Shown: positions 7,299-12,848 of the stretch, piece by piece | Numbering within the stretch: the stretch's first letter is position 1 | Layout: every line of letters begins with the position of its first letter | Assembly: GCA_002338715.1 (NCBI GenBank) | Contig: DDIR01000136.1 | Coordinates: 1 to 12,848 of the forward strand | Reading direction: 5' to 3' | DNA length: 12,848 bases | Source: Phycisphaerales bacterium UBA1845 | GTDB taxonomy: Bacteria > Planctomycetota > Phycisphaerae > UBA1845 | Program-made: the position numbers and the translations under genes | Notes under the pieces: generated by a model | Told to the model about the DNA's origin: nothing | What the model saw: only the letters and a program-made list of their open reading frames with translations | Database searches by the model: none

Positions 7299-7507
7299 CC
7301 GTCATTCCCGCGCAGGCGGGAATCCAGAAGAAAAAGCAAAATCAATCGTCATGTAAGAAACCAACCAACCGCCGCAAAGAGAATGGCTATACCGATCTCA
7401 ATCCAAGCGCCGCGTTTTGCCCGTCCACACTTTGCGGCACGAGCGCCGGTACTCGCTTGGATTGATCTCGTTTTGCCCCTGGATTCCCGCCTGCGCGGGA
7501 ATGACGG
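7299..7507. repeat. MITE-like element with perfect 29-bp inverted ends
   Basis: The ends at 7299-7327 and 7479-7507 are exact reverse complements over 29 bases. Each end is itself a hairpin, ATTCCCGC-GCAG-GCGGGAAT. This is the widespread GTCATTCCCGCGNAGGCGGGAATCCA repeat. Similarity continues inward (AAAATCAATC on the left, GATTGAT on the right). A nested pair, TCAATCCAAGCG (7398-7409) and CGCTTGGATTGA (7454-7465), lies in the middle. The 151-base interior encodes nothing I can support, and I see no flanking target duplication. It lies 27 bases after the sppA-like stop in a convergent gap and could terminate both transcripts. Proteins containing PAQAGIQ predicted here are repeat artefacts. 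Confidence 0.75.
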
Positions 7508-7537
7508 CAACGGCGTTACGATTGGATTGGGAATGTT

Positions 7538-7669
7538 CTAGTTGTTTTGCTGCGCGACGAGAGGCGTCGAATCGGTCACGCGGGTGGGCCCAACCGCCCG
7601 GGCAACGAGTGCCAGGCACGCGACACAAGAAACGATCAATAAGACAGTCAGACCTGCACGATTCATCAT
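7538..7669 (-). CDS. Small secreted or membrane protein, 43 residues
   Basis: I do not recognise this gene. The frame runs from ATG 7669 to TAG 7538-7540. The peptide starts MMNRAGLTVLLIVSC and continues with a hydrophobic stretch to about residue 23, containing Cys15 and Cys18. Residues 24-43 are polar and end in QQNN. A positively charged residue (Arg4) before the hydrophobic core fits a signal peptide or a single membrane anchor; VARA at 22-25 could be a cleavage site. AGGTGA lies about six bases before the first ATG, a good ribosome binding site. It stands alone between the MITE-like element and the CYTH gene. Function is unknown. The ribosome binding site plus signal-like segment make it more likely real than chance. 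Confidence 0.5.
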   Translation of the reverse strand: MMNRAGLTVLLIVSCVACLALVARAVGPTRVTDSTPLVAQQNN

Positions 7670-7880
7670 CGAAATCACCTGTGGATCGAACGACGTGCGT
7701 TGCCCTGCGACGTCGGGAGTTATGATTCAATACGGACGCCCGGAGTGTGGGGATTGCACCCCAAAACCGTGCCCGATCCGCGTAATGTGGGGTGACGGAC
7801 GATTTCTGTCAAGTGCTGGAAAACAAAACACTTAGAATCGCAAGAATCTTCACATTTGCCTGTGAATTTAGGAACACCAG

Positions 7881-8450
7881 CTAAGGTTTAAAGCGGACTT
7901 CCATGCGTGAAAAGGTCTTGTCGACCGCGTTGGTGGCGAGCAGGCCCGCGTAGGTCTCTTCGACGGCAGCACTTCGATCCAGGCCCAGTTGGCTACAGAT
8001 CGAGTCGATTTGTTCGCGACTGGCGGCTTCTACTTCCACGAACGTTCCCAGATTCGGAACTTCGTCCAACTCCACCGTCGCCTCGCCGAGCTTCCAGGTC
8101 TCGCGGCGTTTTTCGAACAAGAACGTTTCGCGGTACCCGAGGTTCCGAAGAATCATAAGCAGCGACGCTTCGTCCGAAACGTCGACCTCATGCTCTTCTC
8201 GCGATTTGTAATACCCACCGTGGGCGGGTCCTTTGTACGTCAGGCAGGCATGCTGCTCCGGTCCTTTGATCGACTTGCGGCCCCGGATGCGCAAAGCGAT
8301 ACCGCGTTTGCGCAGGTCGCCTTTCATGTCATCGAACAACCGATTGACTTCCAGCACGCAGCATTGAAATTCGCCGCCGCACTGCTGAAGCGTTTCGCGA
8401 ACCGGATCGTGCGAATCCACCTTGATCTTGATTTCGAGTTCTTGACTCAT
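7881..8450 (-). CDS. CYTH domain protein (class IV adenylate cyclase / inorganic triphosphatase type)
   Basis: This 189-residue soluble protein belongs to the CYTH superfamily, whose members act on triphosphates inside a beta-barrel tunnel lined with charged residues. The signature ExExK is at Glu4-Glu6-Lys8. Tunnel-type blocks follow in order: the LRKRGIALRIR arginine strand, LTYKGP, the KSREEHEVDV strand, LFEKRRETWKL, and ELDEVPNLGTFVEVE. The pattern is closest to the CyaB-like class IV adenylate cyclase group, but the reaction (ATP to cAMP, or hydrolysis of tripolyphosphate or thiamine triphosphate) cannot be fixed from the sequence. It starts 20 bases after the leuS stop on the same strand and is probably co-transcribed with it. 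No strong ribosome binding site is visible. Downstream, TTCACA-GGCAAA-TGTGAA (7856-7873) forms a small hairpin without a clean T tract. Confidence 0.88.
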   Translation of the reverse strand: MSQELEIKIKVDSHDPVRETLQQCGGEFQCCVLEVNRLFDDMKGDLRKRGIALRIRGRKSIKGPEQHACLTYKGPAHGGYYKSREEHEVDVSDEASLLMILRNLGYRETFLFEKRRETWKLGEATVELDEVPNLGTFVEVEAASREQIDSICSQLGLDRSAAVEETYAGLLATNAVDKTFSRMEVRFKP

Positions 8451-8470
8451 ATGTGATTGATCCGCGTTGA

Positions 8471-11341
8471 TCAGTTGGCGACGATGTTGACCAACCGTCC
8501 TTTGATGGCGATGACTTTCCGCACGGTCTTGCCTTCGATCAGCGCCTGGACCGCGGGTTCGGCCAGCGCCAATTCCTCCAGCGCTTTTCCATCCGCGTCG
8601 GCTGGCACCTGAATGCGGGCTTTCACTTTGCCCATCAACTGCACCGCGATCTCGACCGTATCATCCTTGGCCAGCGATTCGTCGTAGACCGGCCAACTGG
8701 CTTTCGACACGCTGCCTTCAAACCCCAATCGCGACCACAGTTCCTCGGCGATGTGCGGCGTGAACGGCGCAATCACCAGGACGAATTTCTCCAGCACCTC
8801 GCGTGGCCGCTTCTCCAACGGCGTCATGAAGTTGACGAATTCGAACAGTTGCCCGATCGCGGTGTTGTACTTGAACGAATCGATATCCTCGCCAACCTTC
8901 TTGATCGTTTTGTGCAGCATACGCAGCGTCTGCTCGTCGGCAGGCTCATCCGTCATCTGCGGCGACAACGCGCCCGTATCCTGATCCACATACAAACGCC
9001 AGATGCGGTTGAGCAGTTTATACACACCGGGCACGTCGCGCGTGTTCCACGGTTTCGACGCTTCGAGCGGGCCCATAAACATTTCGTAGCAACGAAACGC
9101 ATCGGCACCGAACTGCTCGATGATGTCGTCGGGATTGACGACGTTGCGACGGGCTTTGCTCATCTTGGTGACGATCTGCGTCAGTTGTTCGCCGTCACCT
9201 TTGCGATAGAACGCGCCGTCGCGTTCTTCGACATCGTCGAGAATCACATTCACGCCGCGCGAATCTTCATACGCAAACGCCTGGATCATCCCCTGGTTGA
9301 TTAGATTCTGAAACGGTTCGGCTGTCTTCACTTCACCGAAGTCGAACAGCAGTTTGTGCCAGAACCTGGCATAAAGAAGATGCAGCACCGCGTGTTCGGC
9401 ACCACCGACATACGTATCAACCGGCATCCAGTAATCTTCGGCTTCGCGGCTACAGAATCGGTTCGCGTTCTGCGGATCGAGGAAGCGCAGGTAATACCAG
9501 CACGACCCGGCCCACTGCGGCATGGTGTTCAAATCGCGCAGGTACTCGACGCCATCGCGATCGACCGTCTTCCACTCCGTCGCGCGACTCAGCGGCGGTT
9601 CAGGCAGATGATCTTCATCGTGCGAAATGGTCGGTTTGTATTCTTCGACTTCCGGCAATTCGACGGGCAATTCGTCATCCGCGATCGCAACCATCTCGCC
9701 ACCGGGACCGTGCAAGATCGGAAACGGTTCGCCCCAATAGCGCTGCCGCGTGAAGATCCAGTCGCGCAGTTTGTAATTCACCGCGCCGCGCCCCTGCCCC
9801 GTTGATTCCAAGTACTCGATGATTTTTCGTTTCGCCGGCGCGATTTCCAATCCGTCGAGCATGCCGCTGTTGATCGCCGGACCTTCACCGACGTACGCTT
9901 CGCCATCGAAGTCAGCCGGCGGTTGAACGGTGCGGATAATCGGCAGTTCAAATTTCGCCGCGAAATCCCAGTCACGCTGGTCCTGACCCGGGACGGCCAT
10001 GATCGCTCCGGTGCCGTAACCCATCAGCACATAGTCCGCGACCCAGATCGGAATCTGCTTCCCATTGACCGGGTTGTAGGCGTATGCGCCGGTGAACACG
10101 CCGCTTTTCGTCTTGGTGTCAGCCGTCCGATCGAGATCGCTTTTGTTGACCGCGGACTTCACGTACGCCTCGACCGCACCCTTTTGACCGGGCGTGGTGA
10201 TGCGTTCGACGAGGGCGTGTTCGGGCGCAAGCACCATGTACGTCGCCCCGAAGAGCGTGTCGGGCCGCGTCGTATAAACGCGAATCACCGAATCGTCTGC
10301 CGCCCTGCCGAAACCCGACACCGCGCGGGCGGCTTGCCATTGCGTAAAGTCGTCGATCGCGGGCGCATCAGCCCCACCCGAAGCAATGGGGAAATCGACT
10401 TCCGCGCCCGTGCTGCGTCCGATCCAGTTGCGCTGCATGAGCTTGATCGGTTCGGGCCAATCCACGAGTTCCAGGTCGCTGATCAAGCGCTCGGCGTACG
10501 CGGTGATTCGCAACATCCATTGGCGCAGGGGTTTGCGAAACACAGGATGGTTCCCGCGATCGCTGCGTCCATCGTTGGTCACTTCTTCGTTCGCGAGCAC
10601 AGTTCCCAGCGCTGGACACCAGTTAACCGGAACTTCATCGACGAACGCCAACCGACACTGATCGACCGCGCGTTTGCGCGCATCGGCATCGAGCGACGAC
10701 CAGCGCGTTGAATCACCCTGCGGTTCGTGGTCGATCGCCCCGCTCTCATCGATATCGAGTTCACCTTGATCAAGCGCTTCGATCAATTCGGAGATGTGTC
10801 GTGCCCGTCCAACCGTTGCACGGCCCGTCGGATCGGTCCATTTGCAAGTCGCGTCGAACCAACTGTTGAAGAGTCGCAGAAAAATCCACTGCGTCCACTT
10901 GTAGTAGTCGGGCGTGCACGTCGCGAGTTCGCGGTCCCAGTCGTAGCTGAAACCAAACATCTTGAGCTGACGCCGCATGTTGGCGATGTTCTTTTGGGTG
11001 GTGATCGCCGGATGCACGCCCGTTTCGATCGCGTATTGTTCTGCCGGAAGACCGAACGCATCATAGCCCATCGGGTGCAGCACGTTGTAACCCTGCATGC
11101 GGCTGTAGCGGGCGTAGATGTCCGTCGCGCAATAACCAAGCGGGTGTCCCACGTGAAGACCGGCACCACTCGGATAGGGAAACATATCGAGGATGTAGCG
11201 TTTGGGTTTGGACGCGTCGAACCCTTCGTCGCCCGGGTTGGGCTGACGGTAGGTCTTGTGCTCTTCCCAATAGGCCTGCCACTTGGGTTCGATGGCGGCT
11301 GGATCGTAACCAGCCGCCGCCTGCTCGGAATTTTTTTGCAT
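8471..11341 (-). CDS. leuS: Leucyl-tRNA synthetase
   Basis: This class I synthetase charges tRNA-Leu with leucine in the cytoplasm. From the ATG at 11341 it has 956 residues, longer than the roughly 860 of E. coli. HVGH at 63-66 is the HIGH motif, in PYPSGAGLHVGHPLGY. KMSKA at 726-730 replaces KMSKS. The CP1 editing domain has TTRPDT (357-362) and AVPGQDQRD (449-457), which include the editing-site threonines and aspartates. An insertion of about 70 residues lies near 165-235. The following zinc-domain segment (C242 in VNWCPALGTVLANEEV) has lost the other cysteines that bind zinc in E. coli. I recall both traits from Bacteroidetes LeuRS too. The frame is open to an ATG at 11380 (13 more residues), which has GAGGG 12 bases upstream; 11341 gives the more usual N-terminus. 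The CYTH gene follows. Confidence 0.97.
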   Translation of the reverse strand: MQKNSEQAAAGYDPAAIEPKWQAYWEEHKTYRQPNPGDEGFDASKPKRYILDMFPYPSGAGLHVGHPLGYCATDIYARYSRMQGYNVLHPMGYDAFGLPAEQYAIETGVHPAITTQKNIANMRRQLKMFGFSYDWDRELATCTPDYYKWTQWIFLRLFNSWFDATCKWTDPTGRATVGRARHISELIEALDQGELDIDESGAIDHEPQGDSTRWSSLDADARKRAVDQCRLAFVDEVPVNWCPALGTVLANEEVTNDGRSDRGNHPVFRKPLRQWMLRITAYAERLISDLELVDWPEPIKLMQRNWIGRSTGAEVDFPIASGGADAPAIDDFTQWQAARAVSGFGRAADDSVIRVYTTRPDTLFGATYMVLAPEHALVERITTPGQKGAVEAYVKSAVNKSDLDRTADTKTKSGVFTGAYAYNPVNGKQIPIWVADYVLMGYGTGAIMAVPGQDQRDWDFAAKFELPIIRTVQPPADFDGEAYVGEGPAINSGMLDGLEIAPAKRKIIEYLESTGQGRGAVNYKLRDWIFTRQRYWGEPFPILHGPGGEMVAIADDELPVELPEVEEYKPTISHDEDHLPEPPLSRATEWKTVDRDGVEYLRDLNTMPQWAGSCWYYLRFLDPQNANRFCSREAEDYWMPVDTYVGGAEHAVLHLLYARFWHKLLFDFGEVKTAEPFQNLINQGMIQAFAYEDSRGVNVILDDVEERDGAFYRKGDGEQLTQIVTKMSKARRNVVNPDDIIEQFGADAFRCYEMFMGPLEASKPWNTRDVPGVYKLLNRIWRLYVDQDTGALSPQMTDEPADEQTLRMLHKTIKKVGEDIDSFKYNTAIGQLFEFVNFMTPLEKRPREVLEKFVLVIAPFTPHIAEELWSRLGFEGSVSKASWPVYDESLAKDDTVEIAVQLMGKVKARIQVPADADGKALEELALAEPAVQALIEGKTVRKVIAIKGRLVNIVAN

Positions 11342-11416
11342 GATACACCGCAGTTGCAAGGGTCTCGCGTCGCCGAGCAAGTGCCCTCGCGATCGCGTCT
11401 ATAAATGGAGTGGAGG

Positions 11417-11445
11417 AGTCTATCTGACGCGGAAATGATTCACAA
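11417..11445 (-). promoter_or_regulatory. Possible leuS promoter
   Basis: On the - strand, TTGTGA (11445-11440) and TAGACT (11422-11417) each match four of six consensus bases, with a 17-base spacing. A second -10-like TATAGA lies at 11403-11398 without a good -35 partner. Either would give a short leader before leuS. I see no T-box or leader peptide in this stretch. Confidence 0.25.
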
Positions 11446-11479
11446 CAACGCCGCAACGTGCATCCAAACAATACGTGCA

Positions 11480-11544
11480 ACTGCTCTGTGAGCAGTGCCA
11501 CAGGGTGCCCCGCCCTTGAGCGCAGCGGAAGGGTGGGGGACTGA
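11480..11544 (+). repeat. Two-hairpin intergenic repeat, copy 3
   Basis: This is the most complete copy. The first hairpin is in ACTGCTCTGTGAGCAGTGC (11480-11498), identical to 5511-5529. The second stem pairs CCCCGCCCTT (11508-11517) with AAGGGTGGGG (11529-11538) with one G-T pair and an 11-base loop. The unit ends in GGGGACTGA (11536-11544). It sits between the DUF4240 stop and leuS, both read on the - strand. The remaining bases, 11545-11609, hold nothing I can support. Confidence 0.7.
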
Positions 11545-11609
11545 AGCCAACCAAACGAAGCTACAAGTTGATTCATGTCGCCTGCTTCCATCTGCTGCTT
11601 AAGTGACTA

Positions 11610-12137
11610 TCAATCCGAATGCAGTTCATTAATGCGTTTCTGATTCCAAAATTTGCCAACAAGCTTTGGAAATCGCTCTCGAAATTCGTCCTTGGTATCG
11701 GGCCACGCCACTTCAATCTTCGGGTCGGCAATGAACGCAGCTTGATCGTCGAAATCTTCCTCGCGGCCATGAACCTTATACGATTCGTAGGGCAGCATAA
11801 GTATGGATTCGCCGTCGATCTCATCCACTTCGTCTTTGCGTAGCCAGTCCGCAATGGTCTCAGGGTCCTTGACTGCTTCGGAATACCTGGTGCGGCCTTG
11901 CGACACTAGCCAAGCTCGAAAATCATCGAAAGTATCGTCGGAGACATAACTCATGATCACGAAACATGCCGCCAGGATTGGGAAGGTTGCGGCATCGGCA
12001 ATCTTCTTGCTCAACACGTCCTCAAACGACACGATGTCCGGAAGGGGCAAAGCCACCAGCGCGGCGCTGAGCCCTTCAACGGTATCGCCGGTCGCACGGG
12101 CATCTTCGATCAACTGCCAAAATTGATTCTCTGTCAT
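11610..12137 (-). CDS. DUF4240 domain-containing protein
   Basis: The protein has 175 residues from the ATG at 12137 and 180 if the in-frame ATG at 12152 is used. The N-terminal block MTENQFWQLIEDAR, a helical middle (AATFPILAACFVIMSYVSDDTFDDFRAWLVSQGRTRY) and a later acidic tail ending near WNQKRINELHSD match my memory of DUF4240, a family of unknown function found scattered across actinobacteria, planctomycetes and others. The phrase SDD-x-F-x-x-FR-x-WL is the most characteristic part. It has no signal peptide and is probably cytoplasmic and acidic. GGA four bases before 12137 and the family's usual N-terminus favour that start. The base composition is nearer 52% G+C than the leuS region. 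It could be co-transcribed with the unidentified gene upstream. Confidence 0.8.
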   Translation of the reverse strand: MTENQFWQLIEDARATGDTVEGLSAALVALPLPDIVSFEDVLSKKIADAATFPILAACFVIMSYVSDDTFDDFRAWLVSQGRTRYSEAVKDPETIADWLRKDEVDEIDGESILMLPYESYKVHGREEDFDDQAAFIADPKIEVAWPDTKDEFRERFPKLVGKFWNQKRINELHSD

Positions 12138-12206
12138 AATTCCAGTCGACATCTTTAGAATCGTAGGCCGATTTGTCGACGCGAGTCGTCAGCCGAAGTT
12201 AACGAA

Positions 12207-12353
12207 TCATCTCCCAATCATCGGCAGGCTGTCACCACTTCGAGCCGCCCGTCCTTCGAGCAGAAGAAAGATGTAGCTGCGGAGATATTCCTCTGCATCG
12301 TGTTCCATATATGCAATGTACTGAGAAAGTACCGCATGATCCGAGGCTTTCAC
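12207..12353 (-). CDS. Protein-like open frame after the TAG of the 130-residue gene (48 codons from GTG)
   Basis: Right after the TAG at 12414-12416 the same frame continues open for 68 codons to TGA 12207-12209. The sequence looks protein-like, with a helical charged stretch (YIAYMEHDAEEYLRSY) followed by IFLLLEG. If it is a separate gene, the best start is GTG 12353, with GGGGA nine bases upstream, giving 48 residues. Otherwise it is a C-terminal part cut off from the upstream gene by a nonsense mutation, or made by stop readthrough. I do not recognise it. No gene overlaps it on the other strand that I believe. Confidence 0.35.
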   Translation of the reverse strand: MKASDHAVLSQYIAYMEHDAEEYLRSYIFLLLEGRAARSGDSLPMIGR

Positions 12354-12413
12354 GTATTTTTTTCCCCAGAATGTGTTTTCATCTTTGCTGGCTGACGCTC
12401 GCAGGTCTTTGGC

Positions 12414-12806
12414 CTAGTCAATCAATTCGCTGCGCCGCTCCCACCATTCAGCAACGAGTTGTGGCGTCCAGCGATCATTGCCATTCATGCCATACGAATC
12501 GATTTCATCGCAGACCATCGCCCCAAGGCATTGCTCGAATTCGCAATACGTACACGGTTGTCGCCAATAGAATTCGCACGTCTCGTCATGGAGGATATGA
12601 TCGTGCGCCTCAAGCGACACCAATAGCGACATCAGATTATTTGTTGTGCTATAGAACGGACCGGGAATGTTTTTCCAGTACTTCAAATTCCAATCATCGC
12701 AAAAATCCTCGGTATCCAATTCATGAGGCCAGCCACTGGGGCGGTAGAAACCATCTGTTATCAATCTTTGGGGAATAGGAACTGCCCAACGTTTCAACTC
12801 ATTCAT
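12414..12806 (-). CDS. Hypothetical protein, 130 residues, possibly truncated at its C-terminus
   Basis: I cannot name this family, although the phrases PIPQRLITDGFYRPSGWP, ELDTEDFCDDW and IPGPFYS recall uncharacterised bacterial proteins I have seen in actinobacteria. There is no signal peptide or membrane segment. It is rich in aromatic and acidic residues and has six cysteines, at 36, 77, 85, 88, 93 and 99; the last four form C-x2-C-x4-C-x5-C. That spacing could bind a metal, but this is speculative. GAGG six bases before the ATG supports the start. One 60-base stretch inside it (12661-12720) has only 24 G+C, well below the core genes, which suggests different ancestry. The frame continues after its TAG stop (see 12207-12353). 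Confidence 0.75.
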   Translation of the reverse strand: MNELKRWAVPIPQRLITDGFYRPSGWPHELDTEDFCDDWNLKYWKNIPGPFYSTTNNLMSLLVSLEAHDHILHDETCEFYWRQPCTYCEFEQCLGAMVCDEIDSYGMNGNDRWTPQLVAEWWERRSELID

Positions 12807-12827
12807 AGTGGGCCTCGCAATTGATCC

Positions 12828-12846
12828 GTCGGGTCGATGACCCGAC
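12828..12846. repeat. Perfect palindrome upstream of the 130-residue gene
   Basis: GTCGGGTC (12828-12835) and GACCCGAC (12839-12846) form an 8-bp stem with a 3-base loop. It resembles a dispersed planctomycete intergenic repeat I recall as GTCGGGTCATCGACCCGAC. It lies 22 bases upstream of the start codon at 12806 and may be a terminator of a gene beyond the window, an operator, or just the repeat. Confidence 0.5.
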
Positions 12847-12848
12847 CT

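Noticed and set aside
7259..7730. Overlapping open frames on both strands containing VIPAQAGIQ
   Set aside because: The phrase is the translation of the ATTCCCGC/GCGGGAAT repeat ends; the frames cross the MITE-like element and show no domain or ribosome binding site.
7747..7800. Possible RNA gene in the GGGG/CCCC-rich stretch
   Set aside because: Short stems only (TGGGG with CCCCA). No tRNA cloverleaf or recognised riboswitch core can be drawn.
7722..7835. 37-codon + strand frame with a CGDCTPKPC cysteine motif
   Set aside because: GGAG lies only two bases before the ATG, the frame is short, and the Cys codons fall in GGGG/CCCC-rich hairpin-like DNA. Conservation would be needed to accept it.
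9923..10711. 262-residue + strand frame inside leuS
   Set aside because: Antisense shadow of the LeuRS editing-domain region, rich in Arg and His as expected of complement frames.
12311..12778. 155-residue + strand frame at the right end
   Set aside because: Opposes the 130-residue gene, which has a ribosome binding site and protein-like composition; this frame looks random.

Overview
The window looks like chromosomal DNA from a Planctomycetes-type bacterium, most likely the Phycisphaerae side of the phylum. This is an inference. It rests on an LeuRS of the long form shared with Bacteroidetes-like lineages, an ABC exporter cluster with a large extracytoplasmic partner protein, a lipoprotein-like SppA, and intergenic GC-rich hairpin repeats of a kind common in planctomycete genomes. 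Base composition is about 58% G+C in the core genes and falls to about 40-50% at the right end (hand counts of single 60-base stretches).

Left part (1-5490, + strand): a three-gene transporter operon. It encodes a secreted/membrane-anchored protein of about 795 residues with two central membrane segments, an ABC-2 type ATPase, and a 12-segment permease that is visibly two permease halves fused together. The operon starts at an extended -10 promoter (TGGTATAAT) that nearly overlaps the first possible start codon. The layout recalls the ATPase/permease/auxiliary trio of gliding-motility (Gld) exporters, but the substrate is unknown.

Middle (5491-7880): a convergent gap filled by an inverted pair of two-hairpin repeats; a small zincin-type metalloprotease gene on the - strand; a divergent S49 protease gene (sppA-like, Ser146/Lys198); then a roughly 600-base gap. 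That gap holds a MITE-like element with perfect 29-bp inverted ends and a previously unlisted 43-residue secreted or membrane small protein on the - strand.

Right part (7881-12848, all - strand): leuS followed after 20 bases by a CYTH-domain (class IV adenylate cyclase/triphosphatase) gene, a third copy of the two-hairpin repeat, a DUF4240 gene, and an unidentified 130-residue gene. The last gene's reading frame continues in frame, protein-like, for 68 codons after its TAG stop. Housekeeping genes (leuS) sit beside accessory-looking, lower-GC genes. I see no rRNA, tRNA, CRISPR array, full insertion sequence or recognisable defence system. The most interesting items are the fused-permease exporter cluster, the interrupted frame at the right end, the small secreted protein, and the repeat families.
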